DNA of 64,000 nucleotides from Billgrantia montanilacus (GCF_003336675.1 NZ_QPII01000005.1:230277-294276); one strand, 5' to 3'; shown: positions 8,193 to 18,939, numbered from the stretch's first letter. Notes: a model not told the origin generated them from the sequence alone. Translations and numbers: made by a program.

Positions 8193-11100
8193 ATGGCTGT
8201 TACCACCGCGGACGATCGCAAGGAACGCTTCATCAAGCTGCTTCATGAGCTCTTCCAGCTCGACAAGCCGGAGCTGGATTTCGGGCTCTATCGCATCATG
8301 CACGCCAAGAGCGACCAGCTTTCTCGGTTTATCCGCGAGGATCTGGCCCAGGCCATCGAGGATGCGTTTGCGGAGCAGGGCGACCAGCAGCTGGCTTCGA
8401 TGCGCGAGGTGATCGAGGAGAAGCGCCGTCAGGCCGAAGAACTGGGCGCTCCGGACCCGGATAGCGCCCCGTCGGTGAAGCAGGCGCGGGCCGCTTACGA
8501 TGTCGCCAAACGCGAGCAGAACGCCTCGGCGGACATCTACGACCATCTCTACCGCTTCTTCTCGCGCTACTACGACAAGGGCGACTTCATGAGTCGTCGC
8601 CACCATGTCGCCGAGAACGACAGCCGGGCCGCCCCCTATGCGGTGCCCTACGATGGGCGCGAGGTCTACCTCCACTGGGCCAACAAGGACCAGTACTACG
8701 TAAAGTCTTCTGAGACACTCTCAAACTTTACTTTTGAGCTCGGAAAAGCCATTCAGAAAGAGATGAAACGAAGAGGGCTACAGCCTTCATTGGATCTCGG
8801 TGTTGTACAAAATGCTTACAAGGTTCATCTTCGAGTAGTTGACGCCACCGAAGGCGAACATAACGATGTGAAGGAAAGCACTGAGCGCTACTTCATCATC
8901 CATCGCGATGAGCCGGTGCGTCCGGATGGAGCCGATCTGGTACTGCAGTTCGAGTATCGGCCGGACCCGGAGAAAACGGGCCAGAGTAGCACCTGGCAGA
9001 AGAAACTGCTCGAGGATGCGGAAGACGTCATCATGGCGTCGCTTCGTACCACAGATGGGGTTGCCGCCTTCCGAGATGGGCTGGCAACCAAGGCGCCAAC
9101 AGACAAGCAGAGAGAGCGTACTTTGCTGGGTAAGTACCTGCAGCAGTACACCGGCCGCAACACCATGGATTACTTTATCCACAAGGACTTGGGCGGCTTC
9201 CTCTCCCGGGAGCTGGACTTCTACATCAAGAACGAGATTCTGCGCCTGGACGATATTGACAATGCCGGTGTGCTGATCGTCGAACAGCAGCTAAAGAAAG
9301 TTCAGGTGCTGCGCAAGATTGCCAAGCAGATTATTACCTTTCTGGCACAGTTGGAGAATTTTCAGAAAAAGCTTTGGCTCAAGAGGAAGTTTGTTAAAGA
9401 GGCTGATTACTGTCTCACGCTTGACAAGCTTGAAGGAAGAGAAGAGATTTTGTATGAGATTTTTCAGCAAGAATTGCAGCGTAAGCAATGGGTGGATTTT
9501 TACGCTATAAACTTGGATGAGCTTGATGGTGATTTGAGCAGCAAGAGTGTGAGTGAGCTTGTGAAAAATGAGAAATACCGGTTTCTCATGGTTGATACGG
9601 CTTTGCTCCCAAAGAGCCTCAAATATGAGATTTCTAATTTGTCGTATGGTGAAGGTGATTGCCTAGACGGCGTTTTAGTTCAATCAGATTCATTTCATGC
9701 ATCTAGGCTCATGGCTAGTAGCCTTCGAAGCTCTGTTGATACAATTTACATTGATCCGCCCTATAATACAGGTAAGGATGACTTTATTTACAAGGATGGA
9801 TACCAGTCATCTAGCTGGTTGTCTATGGTTTATGATCGAATTTCCAATTCTCATGAATTTTTAAGGGAATCAGGCGGTTTCTTCTCTAGTTGTGATGAGA
9901 ATGAATTTAAAAATCTGTCTAGAGTTGTCGAGAATATATTTGGTGAAAATAATTTTGTTAGCGAATTCGTCTGGAAGACAGATGGTAACTTTGACAATCA
10001 AGCCAAGGTCAAGCTTGCGCATGAGTACATTTTGTTTTATTCAAAGAATAGAGACCACTTGCCTTATCCAAGCGCAATAGAGGGTTGGGCTAGTGAAGAT
10101 AGCAAGCTGTTTAATGATAATATTGTCAACACAATAGTAAAAAATGGTCCCAAAAACCCTCCTGGTGATGTCATCCTGCCAGTAGGCTTTCCATCAAATG
10201 AACAGGACTTTTTTCTAAAAAATGACGATATAACATGGCCAAAGTACAGTGTTGATGTGGAAGTCAATGATTGGAAGCTTTCTCGTGAAGTCAAAGCAAG
10301 GTCTGGGTGGAGCTCCAAAACTTTACTTTTGCAGTTTATTGAGTCTGGGTTGAATCCAGTATATGACAACAAGGGTCAAGAGACAGTGTTCTACTTGACA
10401 AAGAATGGTGCAATTGAGTCAAAGAAAAAAAGAAGCAAAGACCATGGGCATATAACTTCATTGATACAAAAGGTAGGCACAACACAGTCTACCAGCTCAC
10501 TTCTTGATCACATGGGCGTCCCGTATCCAGACTACCCTAAGCCTATTGGGTTGATGCGGCATATCGCATCTATTGTAAAAGATTCTAAATTTATATTAGA
10601 TTATTTTGCTGGGTCTGGGTCAACTGCCCATGGGGTCATTGAGGAAAGCAGGGGGAGCGGTAAAAAAATTAAATACGCCTTGATCGAAATGGGTGAGCAT
10701 TTTGATTCGGTGATGAAGCCTAGAATTCATAAGGCAGTTTACTCATCAAGCTGGAGGGATCAGGCCCCTAAAAAGGATGATCATGGTGAATTAGGGGGGC
10801 TGTCTCATGCTTTTAAATATTTTCGGCTTGAAAGCTACGACGACACCTTAAACAATCTCGAGCTTGACGATAACCCCCAGCGCGATGCGCTGATGGAACA
10901 GAACCCTGAGCTGCGCCGCGACTACACCCTCAAGTACCTGCTCGACGTGGAAACCCGCGGCTCGGCCTGCCTACTCAATACCGAGTGGTTCCGTGACCCT
11001 GAAGGCTACACGCTGAAGGTCAAGCAGCCCGGCAGCGACGAGACCCGCGAAACGGCTGTCGATCTGGTCGAGACGTTCAACTGGCTGATCGGCCTGCATG

Positions 11101-11519
11101 TCACTCACCTCGACAAGCCGCGTACCTATGTCGCCCGATTCAAGCGTGAGGAGGACCCAGAGCTGCCGGAGGACCAGAATACGCGGCTCAAGGCAGAAGG
11201 CCTGAAAGAGAATGAGGATGGCGCCTTCTGGATTCGCCAGGTGGAAGGGCACGTGCGCCGTATCCCGGGCAGCGACGAGGATCTGGCCAAGGTGCTGGTG
11301 GTGTGGCGCAAACTGACCGACGACCCCGAGAAGGATGCCGCGGTGCTGGAGGCGCTGCTGGCGAAATACAAGATCGGCACCACCGATAGTGAGTTCGATG
11401 CCATCTACATCAACGGACCGCACGGCTTGAATCTAACCGGCAGTGCGCGCAGCCGAGTGCACAGCCTGGAAGAGACCTTCCATGCCCGTATGTGGGAGGG
11501 ATGTGACGATGATCTCTGA
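8193..11519 (+). CDS. Class-beta DNA adenine methyltransferase (type III Mod-like)
   Basis: 1108 residues from the ATG at 8193, which follows a GAAAGGG site; an ATG 29 codons upstream is less likely. DPPYNTG (motif IV, residues 521-527) precedes DYFAGSGST (motif I, Phe805), the order of class-beta N6-adenine/N4-cytosine methylases such as type III Mod. Long N- and C-terminal regions (about 1-400 and 880-1108) surround the catalytic part. The gene is mosaic: both ends are GC-rich like the neighbours, while about 9290-10850, covering the catalytic and recognition parts, is clearly AT-rich. Its stop overlaps the next gene by 11 bases, implying translational coupling. It probably marks host DNA so that the partner Res enzyme spares it. 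Confidence 0.88.
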   Translation: MAVTTADDRKERFIKLLHELFQLDKPELDFGLYRIMHAKSDQLSRFIREDLAQAIEDAFAEQGDQQLASMREVIEEKRRQAEELGAPDPDSAPSVKQARAAYDVAKREQNASADIYDHLYRFFSRYYDKGDFMSRRHHVAENDSRAAPYAVPYDGREVYLHWANKDQYYVKSSETLSNFTFELGKAIQKEMKRRGLQPSLDLGVVQNAYKVHLRVVDATEGEHNDVKESTERYFIIHRDEPVRPDGADLVLQFEYRPDPEKTGQSSTWQKKLLEDAEDVIMASLRTTDGVAAFRDGLATKAPTDKQRERTLLGKYLQQYTGRNTMDYFIHKDLGGFLSRELDFYIKNEILRLDDIDNAGVLIVEQQLKKVQVLRKIAKQIITFLAQLENFQKKLWLKRKFVKEADYCLTLDKLEGREEILYEIFQQELQRKQWVDFYAINLDELDGDLSSKSVSELVKNEKYRFLMVDTALLPKSLKYEISNLSYGEGDCLDGVLVQSDSFHASRLMASSLRSSVDTIYIDPPYNTGKDDFIYKDGYQSSSWLSMVYDRISNSHEFLRESGGFFSSCDENEFKNLSRVVENIFGENNFVSEFVWKTDGNFDNQAKVKLAHEYILFYSKNRDHLPYPSAIEGWASEDSKLFNDNIVNTIVKNGPKNPPGDVILPVGFPSNEQDFFLKNDDITWPKYSVDVEVNDWKLSREVKARSGWSSKTLLLQFIESGLNPVYDNKGQETVFYLTKNGAIESKKKRSKDHGHITSLIQKVGTTQSTSSLLDHMGVPYPDYPKPIGLMRHIASIVKDSKFILDYFAGSGSTAHGVIEESRGSGKKIKYALIEMGEHFDSVMKPRIHKAVYSSSWRDQAPKKDDHGELGGLSHAFKYFRLESYDDTLNNLELDDNPQRDALMEQNPELRRDYTLKYLLDVETRGSACLLNTEWFRDPEGYTLKVKQPGSDETRETAVDLVETFNWLIGLHVTHLDKPRTYVARFKREEDPELPEDQNTRLKAEGLKENEDGAFWIRQVEGHVRRIPGSDEDLAKVLVVWRKLTDDPEKDAAVLEALLAKYKIGTTDSEFDAIYINGPHGLNLTGSARSRVHSLEETFHARMWEGCDDDL

Positions 11520-12099
11520 AGCCAGATCCCCTACCTGCTGGATCGTTGCCGGCCCAAACGGGGCTGGCAAGACGACGTTTGCGCTTCACTACCTCCCCCA
11601 GGTGGCCAAGTGTGCGCGGTTCATCAACGCCGACCTGATCGCTGCCGGACTGTCGCCATTGGCTCCTGAGCGGGAGCTGCTCGCCGCCAGCAGGATATTC
11701 CTACGTGAGATAGAAGACGCGATCGAGGAGGGCGATGATTTCGCTTTCGAGACGACGCTTTCGGGGCGTGGCTATCTGAGCCTGGTGAAGCGGCTGCTCG
11801 ATAAGGGCTGGCGCGTCGAGCTGGTCTACCTGGCACTCCCCTCGACGGAGATGTCACGTCTGCGTGTGGCAGAGCGGGTATCTCATGGTGGCCACAATAT
11901 CCCACTGAAGGACATTCAGCGCCGCTTCCCACGCAGCCTGCATAACCTGCTGACGCTCTACGCGCCCTGCGTTTCCCGTGCGCGCTGCTTCATGAATGCC
12001 GGCGGCACCCCGGAGCCGGTCTTTGAACAGACCGGGTACGAGCGCCATATTCTCGATGATCGCCACTACAACCTACTCGTCAAGGAGGCACGGCCATGA
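11509..12099 (+). CDS. Zeta-toxin-like P-loop kinase
   Basis: 196 residues. Walker A is GPNGAGKTT (15-23), followed by [14 protein letters not shown] and [11 protein letters not shown], the pattern of the zeta-toxin / bacterial UDP-GlcNAc kinase-like family. ATG 11509, inside the end of the methylase gene, has GGGAGGG upstream and is preferred to the frame's first start at 11443. A downstream ATGA overlap joins it to a 64-residue gene. In standalone epsilon-zeta modules the kinase is a toxin, but family members embedded in restriction-like operons may instead serve as accessory NTPases or abortive-infection effectors; the sequence alone does not decide. Confidence 0.82.
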   Translation: MISEARSPTCWIVAGPNGAGKTTFALHYLPQVAKCARFINADLIAAGLSPLAPERELLAASRIFLREIEDAIEEGDDFAFETTLSGRGYLSLVKRLLDKGWRVELVYLALPSTEMSRLRVAERVSHGGHNIPLKDIQRRFPRSLHNLLTLYAPCVSRARCFMNAGGTPEPVFEQTGYERHILDDRHYNLLVKEARP

Positions 12100-12290
12100 C
12101 TCAGCTGGCACCGGATACTCAGGAGATGCTCGATAGCCTCCGTACTGCAGTCGCCGACACCTTGGAGCGTAAGCGTCGCCTCGGCCAGTACGCCGTGATC
12201 TGGCAAGACGGCAAGCCCGTGCTGGTGGGTGAAGATGCGCCTACGAAGCGAGTGGGCGAGCAGGATGAACAGGACCAGGAGTCGCACTGA
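12096..12290 (+). CDS. Small acidic protein between zeta-like kinase and Res; candidate antidote
   Basis: 64 residues, no cysteines, an acidic C-terminus and a predicted N-terminal helix ([26 protein letters not shown]). It begins in an ATGA overlap with the kinase gene and its TGA overlaps the Res ATG by one base, so it is translated as part of the operon. Small partners in this position often neutralise zeta-type toxins, which makes an antitoxin-like role plausible. I recognise no family and see no DNA-binding motif. Confidence 0.7.
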   Translation: MTQLAPDTQEMLDSLRTAVADTLERKRRLGQYAVIWQDGKPVLVGEDAPTKRVGEQDEQDQESH

Positions 12291-15200
12291 TGGCAGGTAG
12301 GCCACGCCAGACCAAGATCCAGCAGCTCAGTGCCAAAAGCGACTTCCTCAAGAAACTGGTGCTCAACCAGTGGGTGCTGGCGCGCTTCGGTATCGACCCG
12401 CTGGAGCAGTACCGGGACGGCGGCAGCCGAGTGCGTCCGATTACCCTGCTCAGCAAGACGCTCAAGGAGAGTGATCCCGGGCTGACCGGTGATCGCCACC
12501 ATCACTATCTCCATGCCTTGCTGGGTAGCTATCAGCCCACCTGGAAGTACGGTGAGGAGGATCTGAAGCGTTTCGACGCCAACATCGTTGAGCATACCGA
12601 TGCGCTCAACCAGCAGCGCGAAACCGAGGTCGATTGGAAATACTTCCAGTGGCTGACTCTGCTGTTCGTCGAGATATATCTCCACGAGTATTTCCGCGAT
12701 CGCGAGGCGCTCAAGGCCAGCCTCAACTGCCAGGTCGAACGGTTCAATAGCTACTGGCAGGGACAGGGCTACCAGACAGGCATCGGCCCCTATGAGGATG
12801 ATGACCTCAACAAGCTGTGCCTGCAGAACGCCACGGGCTCAGGCAAGACCCTGCTTATGCACACTAACGTGCGTCAGTTCCGTCATTATGCCCGTGAGCA
12901 CCATCGGATTGCCGACTACGGCCAGATCATTCTGATTACGCCCAATGAGCGCCTCAGCGAGCAGCACCTGCTTGAGTGCCGTGACTCCAGCCTGGAGGCG
13001 GAGCGCCTGAGCCAGGACGGTGGTGACCTGTTCAGCGGCGAGCGGAAATCGCTGAGCCGCGTTGCGGTGACCGAGATCACCAAGCTCGGCATCGAGCAGG
13101 GCAAGAAGACCATGGCGGTGGACAGCTTCGGCGATGGCAACCTGCTGCTGGTCGATGAAGGGCACCGCGGACTGGGATCGGCGAGCGAAGAGAAGGGGTG
13201 GCTGTCGCATCGCAACAAGCTGGCCGGGCGTGGCTTTACCTTCGAGTACTCGGCCACCTTCAAGGAGGCCGTGGTGGCCGCCAAGGATGCTGCGGTGGAG
13301 GAGACCTACGCCAAGGGCATCCTGTTCGATTACGGCTACCGCTACTTCTACGAAGATGGGTACGGCAAGGATTACCGAATCTTCAACCTTCCGGAGAAGG
13401 AGACACAGCAGCGCTACACCTATCTCACGGCGGCACTGCTGGCCTTCTACCAGCAGCAGCGCTATTACCAGGAGGAGCATGGCCAGCTGACCCAGTGGAA
13501 CCTGGCCGCGCCCCTGTGGGTGTTCGTGGGGGCCAGCGTGGTCAAGGACGACGGCAGCAAGGAGACCGCCAAGAACTACAAGGATCGTGCTTCCGATATC
13601 GCCCAGGTCCTGGGATTTCTGGCCTGGTTCCTCGGAGAGAAGGACGAGGCCCGCCGGGCACTCAGCGCCGTTTATGAGGGTGATGCGGCCAGTACTGGCC
13701 TGATCGACAAGCAAGGCAATGAGATCTTCTCGGGCAGCTTCCCCTGGCTTAAGGCGCAGGGGCCATCCGTTGAGGAGCTCTACCGCGACATCCTCACCCA
13801 TACCTTCCATGCCCCGGGCGGCGGCACGCTGAACGTAGATCGCATCACCGGTGACTCTGGCGAGCTTTTGCTGAAGGTGGGGGAGGCAGAGAAGCCCTTT
13901 GGCCTGATCAATGTGGGCGATGCGCTGGGTCTGGCTGAGCACCTCGAGGATCGGAAGATCCAACACCTTCAGGTCCGCAAGTCTGAGCTGGCCAATCCTA
14001 TCTTCGCCGAGGTCACTCGTGAGAGCTCACCGGTCAACCTGCTGATCGGCTCCAAGAAGTTCATCGAGGGCTGGAACTGCTGGAGAGTCTCCAGCATGGG
14101 ACTGATGAACACCGGCAAGAAGGAGGGCTCGCAGATCATTCAGCTGTTCGGCCGCGGCGTGCGTTTGAAAGGCCGCGACATGAGCCTAATGCGCTCCAGC
14201 CGGCTCGATCCGGTGTTGGCACCGAAGCACCTCTATCTGCTGGAGACCCTCAACGTATTCGGCGTTGGCGCCGACTTCATGGCGACCTTCCGGGATTTCC
14301 TGGAGGACGAAGGCCTGCCGGGCAATGACCAGCCTGAGATCCATACGCTCAAGCTGAACGTGATGGAGGACGTGGGCAAGTCGCTGAAGATGCTGCGTCC
14401 CAAGGTCCGACAGGACACCAAGCAGGCTTACAGCTTTCACCGCGACGGCCCCCTGGTGCGCTTCGGGCACCCTGTGGCTACCGTCGGTAGTGGTTTCCGT
14501 CATGAGCTGGGCCTGACGCCTGATATCGTGCTCAAGGAGCGCAAGATAGAGCTCGACCGCTACCCCCGGGTCGAAAGTCTGCAGGCTTCGGGCGTGAAGG
14601 ACGTAATGGCCAAGCCCGGCCAGGCCAAACAGCACGAGCGCTACTTCGATGACGACCGCCTACTGTTCCTGGACATGGCTGCCCTGGAGCGGGACATGGA
14701 GCGCTACCGCCGCGCCCGCGGCTACGCCAACCTGCTGATCGATTCTGGCCGACTCCCGGCGCTGCTGAAGAGCCAGGTGTGGTACACGCTGCTGGTCCCC
14801 AAGGACCAGTGGAAGCTGCATGCCGACAACTTCCAACGCTACCAGAGCATGGCGCTGGAGCTCCTGTCGCTGCTGATGGACCGGGTCTTCAACTACCACC
14901 GCCGAGCCTACCTGGAGCCGCGCATGGAGCTGGTCGCGCTCGAGGATGCCCGAGGCAACCTGCCGGATACCAAGGAGTATCAGCTGATTGTCGACGGTAG
15001 CGAATCGGCGTTGATCGACGACATCAAACAGATGAAGGAGGCCATCGAAAAGCAGCGTCAGGCGATCTATCGTTCGTCCAAGTCCAATGGCATCAGCGCC
15101 GTGCAAATCGGTGCCCATCTCTACAATCCGCTGCTGCACCTGGGCAAGGACAGCCGTATCCGCGTCGAGCCCGTTGCCCTCAACGACAGCGAGTTTCGCT

Positions 15201-15667
15201 TCGTTGAAGATCTGAAAGGGTGGCTGGAGCGAAACCATCAGGCGATAGGGGAACGTGGCGAGCAGCTCTACCTGCTGCGTAACCTGGTCAAGCAGGGAAT
15301 CGGCTTCTTTGAAGCGGGGGGGTTCTACCCCGATTTCATCCTCTGGCATGTGCAGGACGACCGCCAGCGTATCGTCTTCGTCGACCCCCATGGGCTCCGC
15401 CATACCGGGCCGAAGGACGAGAAGATCGAGTTTGGGGAGCGAATAAAGGATGTGGAGCGGCGCCTGAAGAGTGAGCACGTTGAGCTGGAAAGCGTCATCC
15501 TGGCGCCTTCCAGTACCACGCGAGAATGGATAGTAAGCCACTGGGGGATGACCACAGAGGAGCTGCGTGCCAAGCACGTGCTGTTCATGTCAGATTCCAA
15601 CTATCTGGACAGCCTGATGCAGGTGGTTGCCGGAAAATCGACCGCAGAGGTGGAGCTTCAACCATGA
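12290..15667 (+). CDS. Res-type DEAD/DEAH helicase with C-terminal nuclease-like domain
   Basis: 1125 residues. Walker A NATGSGKT is near residue 181, and the DExH box reads DEGH at 289-292. A second RecA lobe follows (FIEGWNCWRVSSMGLMNTGK and QLFGRGVRLKG), which is typical of type III Res subunits. Near the C-terminus GGFYPDFILW (Pro1014-Asp1015) and VFVDPHG (Asp1032) resemble the PD-(D/E)xK core of Res, but the lysine position is His1034. With the Mod-like gene this forms a restriction-modification-type pair, extended by the SNF2 helicase and zeta-like kinase. It probably cleaves or translocates unmodified DNA; catalytic competence is uncertain because of the unusual nuclease motif. Confidence 0.87.
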   Translation: MAGRPRQTKIQQLSAKSDFLKKLVLNQWVLARFGIDPLEQYRDGGSRVRPITLLSKTLKESDPGLTGDRHHHYLHALLGSYQPTWKYGEEDLKRFDANIVEHTDALNQQRETEVDWKYFQWLTLLFVEIYLHEYFRDREALKASLNCQVERFNSYWQGQGYQTGIGPYEDDDLNKLCLQNATGSGKTLLMHTNVRQFRHYAREHHRIADYGQIILITPNERLSEQHLLECRDSSLEAERLSQDGGDLFSGERKSLSRVAVTEITKLGIEQGKKTMAVDSFGDGNLLLVDEGHRGLGSASEEKGWLSHRNKLAGRGFTFEYSATFKEAVVAAKDAAVEETYAKGILFDYGYRYFYEDGYGKDYRIFNLPEKETQQRYTYLTAALLAFYQQQRYYQEEHGQLTQWNLAAPLWVFVGASVVKDDGSKETAKNYKDRASDIAQVLGFLAWFLGEKDEARRALSAVYEGDAASTGLIDKQGNEIFSGSFPWLKAQGPSVEELYRDILTHTFHAPGGGTLNVDRITGDSGELLLKVGEAEKPFGLINVGDALGLAEHLEDRKIQHLQVRKSELANPIFAEVTRESSPVNLLIGSKKFIEGWNCWRVSSMGLMNTGKKEGSQIIQLFGRGVRLKGRDMSLMRSSRLDPVLAPKHLYLLETLNVFGVGADFMATFRDFLEDEGLPGNDQPEIHTLKLNVMEDVGKSLKMLRPKVRQDTKQAYSFHRDGPLVRFGHPVATVGSGFRHELGLTPDIVLKERKIELDRYPRVESLQASGVKDVMAKPGQAKQHERYFDDDRLLFLDMAALERDMERYRRARGYANLLIDSGRLPALLKSQVWYTLLVPKDQWKLHADNFQRYQSMALELLSLLMDRVFNYHRRAYLEPRMELVALEDARGNLPDTKEYQLIVDGSESALIDDIKQMKEAIEKQRQAIYRSSKSNGISAVQIGAHLYNPLLHLGKDSRIRVEPVALNDSEFRFVEDLKGWLERNHQAIGERGEQLYLLRNLVKQGIGFFEAGGFYPDFILWHVQDDRQRIVFVDPHGLRHTGPKDEKIEFGERIKDVERRLKSEHVELESVILAPSSTTREWIVSHWGMTTEELRAKHVLFMSDSNYLDSLMQVVAGKSTAEVELQP

Positions 15668-15776
15668 CTCATTTTACCTGTCTTGTTGGTAACCTCTGTA
15701 GGATAGCGCCCGGGGCAGGCGTAAACAGAAAGCTTGATTTTTTACCTGATAACCAAAGTTGTTTCTGGAGTTGTTC

Positions 15777-16802
15777 GTGATTTGTAAGATTCTGCCTTTA
15801 ATTGCGCTGTCAGTTTTTGTGATGGAAGGCCATGCGTCTACACGTGATCAAGCAATAGATGAAGCAGAGAGGGAGTATGAGTCGCAAGTAGAGGTTGAAA
15901 AAAGTTGTGCAGAAATTATTGAAGATAGTGTAAGTAGTGTTCCTGATAGGTGTTTGACTAAGGCGGAGCAGTATAGAGAGCTGACGGCCTCTGAGGCTAT
16001 CCGCCCTGCAAGCAGAGTGTCTGGGGGAGTTGAAAGGTTTTTTGAGGCTGAGGCGGAAAAAGCATGTGAGGATATAGGTTTGGGAGGAGGGTTTTTTTCA
16101 AAATCAGAGTGTAAGGAAAATATTTCTTACATGGCGGTTCTGGCATATTCCCATGTTAATAATTCTGGCACTACGTATCCATATGGGGCCGCAAGAAAAA
16201 AAGGGAATGAGGCGCCTACTCCTACTACAGACGAAGACTTGGCTAAAGAGAAACTGGCAAAAAATATTCAGACAAAAGCGAATGCGTGCCAGTCGATGAT
16301 TCGTGGCTCGGGTAAAAATGAACTTCCTGCGTGTTATTATTCTGAATTTGCGCTATCTGTGATTGAAATGTTTTCAGGAGAGCTGGATGCAGCATTTAAC
16401 AATAAGAAAGATAGAGTTGATAGGTGCTTAGAAAATCCAAGCTTAGCGTCTTGCAAGGATGTTTCTGAGCATGCTGATAACCCGATGGTGACTAAAAGTA
16501 TGGCAAGAAGTCGCTGGGAAAAGATTGAAGAAATTAAAGCCTGTAGAGACCAGGGTGGAATGGCAGAGTCAGTATCAATCTGGATGGCTGTTAATCAGAA
16601 GCTGAGGGCTGCTTCAGAGCTCGAGGAATATATACTTACAAGTGAGGAGGTGGAGGAAATAAAAAGTGAGTCGGAGTTAAGGGCGGTTCTTATGAGTGCT
16701 AGTGATGGATTTAATGATTACTGTGATGCGTTGGTTGATATTTATATCGAGGATGTAAAAAATAGCCTTTTTTTCAGCATGTATGAACTTGGCTATTATT
16801 GA
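15777..16802 (+). CDS. Secreted or periplasmic hypothetical protein
   Basis: 341 residues. GTG 15777 is preferred over an upstream TTG because GGAG lies 6 bases before it. The first 20 residues (ICKILPLIALSVFVMEGHAS) form a signal peptide with likely cleavage after HAS. The mature part is charged and helical with about ten cysteines, some spaced as if paired in disulphides. No family recognised. The gene is AT-rich, unlike the operon ahead of it, and starts 109 bases after the Res stop. It may be a separate cargo gene or an envelope component of the defence locus; neither can be shown here. Confidence 0.65.
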   Translation: MICKILPLIALSVFVMEGHASTRDQAIDEAEREYESQVEVEKSCAEIIEDSVSSVPDRCLTKAEQYRELTASEAIRPASRVSGGVERFFEAEAEKACEDIGLGGGFFSKSECKENISYMAVLAYSHVNNSGTTYPYGAARKKGNEAPTPTTDEDLAKEKLAKNIQTKANACQSMIRGSGKNELPACYYSEFALSVIEMFSGELDAAFNNKKDRVDRCLENPSLASCKDVSEHADNPMVTKSMARSRWEKIEEIKACRDQGGMAESVSIWMAVNQKLRAASELEEYILTSEEVEEIKSESELRAVLMSASDGFNDYCDALVDIYIEDVKNSLFFSMYELGYY

Positions 16803-16853
16803 TAATATTTTATAAGAAAACTTGGCGGCTGCTGTATTATGGTCAGCGATTTT

Positions 16854-16893
16854 GCCGGTCCAGTCGCGAAAGCTCGAACGGAAGCCATGGGGG
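16854..16893 (-). pseudogene. Integrase fragment (HxxR box remnant)
   Basis: Forty bases match the intact integrase at 23955-23994 with only about two differences. They correspond to the PHGFRSSFRDWTG segment that carries the His and second Arg of tyrosine recombinases. Nothing else of the gene remains nearby. This is a scar of an earlier integration or recombination. Confidence 0.75.
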
Positions 16894-16901
16894 CATAGCC
16901 C

Positions 16902-16945
16902 CCACAGGCGCCATTTATTGAAAGCTCAATAAGTGGCGCCTGTGG
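16902..16945. terminator. Long hairpin between convergent genes
   Basis: Two 20-base arms (CCACAGGCGCCA... and its complement, 19 of 20 pairing) are separated by a 4-base loop. No T-tract follows directly. The hairpin lies between the ends of the convergent genes at 15777-16802 and 17005-18804 and right next to the integrase scrap, so it may work as a two-way transcription barrier or be an element end. Confidence 0.55.
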
Positions 16946-17004
16946 TCATTGGTTGATTTCATTTTATGTTAGGCTGGAAATACATTCCTGGACCCACCTT
17001 CTCG

Positions 17005-18804
17005 CTAAGGTCTTGTATCCATTGAAACTTGGTTAAGCTGATGAAGGATGTTCACTAGGTTGGGCTTGTATTCAGTGTGCCTGTCTACTAATGATGTTAC
17101 ATCAACATTGACAACTTCGCACTGGCTAACACCTTTGCTGCTGAAGAATTCGATTTCTCCCAAGCCTGCCGGTTCATCACCACCTTGTGCCATGCGGTAC
17201 AGTTTATTCAATATCTCATCATTAGATGAATAAAAGTTAAAAACTTTACCCTCTACAGACTGTAAAGCACCAGCCCATCGCTGTTTGTCGGTACGAGACA
17301 CCGCCCCACCGAACAGGTAGGCCTCATCCACCTTACACCCAGATCCGACCAGAGCCACTAGTGAGTTTTGAATGACACGCGCCCCTAGCGAATGGCCATA
17401 AAGCTTGATTTTAATATCGGGATTGAAGGATTTGAAAAACCGAATTTCTTCAGCAAGACGATTGCCGTAAATCAAGGCATTTTCCACAGCCTCATACCAA
17501 CATGTCATGCCGGACGTCGTAAAGTTCCTCGAGGGCCACGAGAAGCCTGCAATTGCACCAGGAACTTTACTTGCTTCGAATGGCATCCTCCAGTCAACAA
17601 ACTGTCCCTTTGACGCCTCAGACATAAACCCGTCAATGCAGATATTGAGCACGCCAGACCTATTGTCTTCAACTATGTGCCGAAGGCCAAATATTTTTTC
17701 GGCAGCCCGAGCATCGTCTGACGTGTAATCATCTACGAATCCGCTAGCACGCACTCCCCATTTATGGATTTTCTTAAGACCCGCCACACCGGGTACAAAG
17801 TCTGATGCCACATCAGCGACCGCAAGCGCTCTACGTAAGTAATCAGCTCCACTCTGGGCGGCAGCATAGTCGTCCCGGCTTACATCATGCAAACGGCTGA
17901 AGGCATCAATACAGGAAGATTTGTAGGCCATGACAGCGGGGAAAATGGATTTAACCACTTCTTTCTTGTCTATATCTAACTCATTGACCATATGACGGAT
18001 CCCCATGTCGGAGAGGGGGTCATCGTCTTTTTCAAAACGAGCGAGAGAGGCCACCAGTATAAGTTTCTTTTGCCACAGATGTTGTATTTCCATCAGTGAA
18101 AAACCGGGGTCTTCATTCACTTGATCTGGAGTAACATCAGCGTGCTGATAAAAGGCGCCGAGAATGTGGTTCAGGAACATAACCTCTGCACCACTGCTAG
18201 AAGCGTCATGCTGCTTCATCACCCTTTCATTGAAAGCTATCAAGAAAGTAGTTGCTTCGGGTGCGCTCAGCTCGTTAAGCTTTAAGGAGTTAAGCATGAA
18301 CATTTTTTCTGAGGCTGAAATCGTCTCTAGCTCTTTTTTGCTAAGCGAGTTTTCATATATCAAGTCATAAATGTCACAGGAAGTTTTGAAGAAGGTTTCT
18401 GTCATTGCCGCCATGTCGGCCTTGGCTTTGTCGCTCAGGTGAATGTTTGGCTCAATGCTTTCATTGATAAATGTTTTTAATTCACCTCCGTTTGAAAGAA
18501 AAGACAAACCCTTCCTCTCAACGAAGCAATTCTCTGCCAGCTTGGCAAGAAATAACAGCAATTTTTGAGAGCCGAGCGATAACACTTCGTGGATGACCTC
18601 GCTAAAGAGCCAGCGTTCTCGCATATCTAAACGCATTGATACGGCTACATCATCATCCTCAAGACCAGAAAAAGCGCATAGTGTTTCGAGGAAAGAGACT
18701 TCTTTTTCATTCATTGGCGGTGTCTGGAAGAGAATCAAGCCCAATAGCTTGATGATTGCCTTACGTTCCGGCAGTTCTCTCTCTTGCAAAACGGAGTAGA
18801 TCAC
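17005..18804 (-). CDS. DUF726-type alpha/beta hydrolase
   Basis: About 599 residues from a GTG at 18804, preceded by AGAGG; the longer frame from 18840 has no ribosome site. The C-terminal third has the DUF726/TMCO4-like hydrolase pattern: GFSWPS, then KLYGHSLGARVIQNSL with the nucleophilic serine in GHSLG, then AYLFGGAVS. The N-terminal two thirds are helical and unassigned. Members occur in islands and some defence loci, but the substrate is unknown. It is read convergently with the gene at 15777. Codon use and AT content mark it as accessory. Confidence 0.75.
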   Translation of the reverse strand: MIYSVLQERELPERKAIIKLLGLILFQTPPMNEKEVSFLETLCAFSGLEDDDVAVSMRLDMRERWLFSEVIHEVLSLGSQKLLLFLAKLAENCFVERKGLSFLSNGGELKTFINESIEPNIHLSDKAKADMAAMTETFFKTSCDIYDLIYENSLSKKELETISASEKMFMLNSLKLNELSAPEATTFLIAFNERVMKQHDASSSGAEVMFLNHILGAFYQHADVTPDQVNEDPGFSLMEIQHLWQKKLILVASLARFEKDDDPLSDMGIRHMVNELDIDKKEVVKSIFPAVMAYKSSCIDAFSRLHDVSRDDYAAAQSGADYLRRALAVADVASDFVPGVAGLKKIHKWGVRASGFVDDYTSDDARAAEKIFGLRHIVEDNRSGVLNICIDGFMSEASKGQFVDWRMPFEASKVPGAIAGFSWPSRNFTTSGMTCWYEAVENALIYGNRLAEEIRFFKSFNPDIKIKLYGHSLGARVIQNSLVALVGSGCKVDEAYLFGGAVSRTDKQRWAGALQSVEGKVFNFYSSNDEILNKLYRMAQGGDEPAGLGEIEFFSSKGVSQCEVVNVDVTSLVDRHTEYKPNLVNILHQLNQVSMDTRP

Positions 18805-18939
18805 ATCATGTCCTCTTCTTTCGTTGACGTACCTGGGCACGCTGGTCTGTCCCTATTGATAAGTATCGGCAGGTAGAGGAGTAGGTTTATAGTCGCGACG
18901 AAATTTTTCCTATCAGAGCACTTCTGTATCATTTTCCAG

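Noticed and set aside
12839..13966. 375-codon minus-strand frame inside the Res helicase gene
   Set aside because: Antisense to helicase motifs and without start signals.
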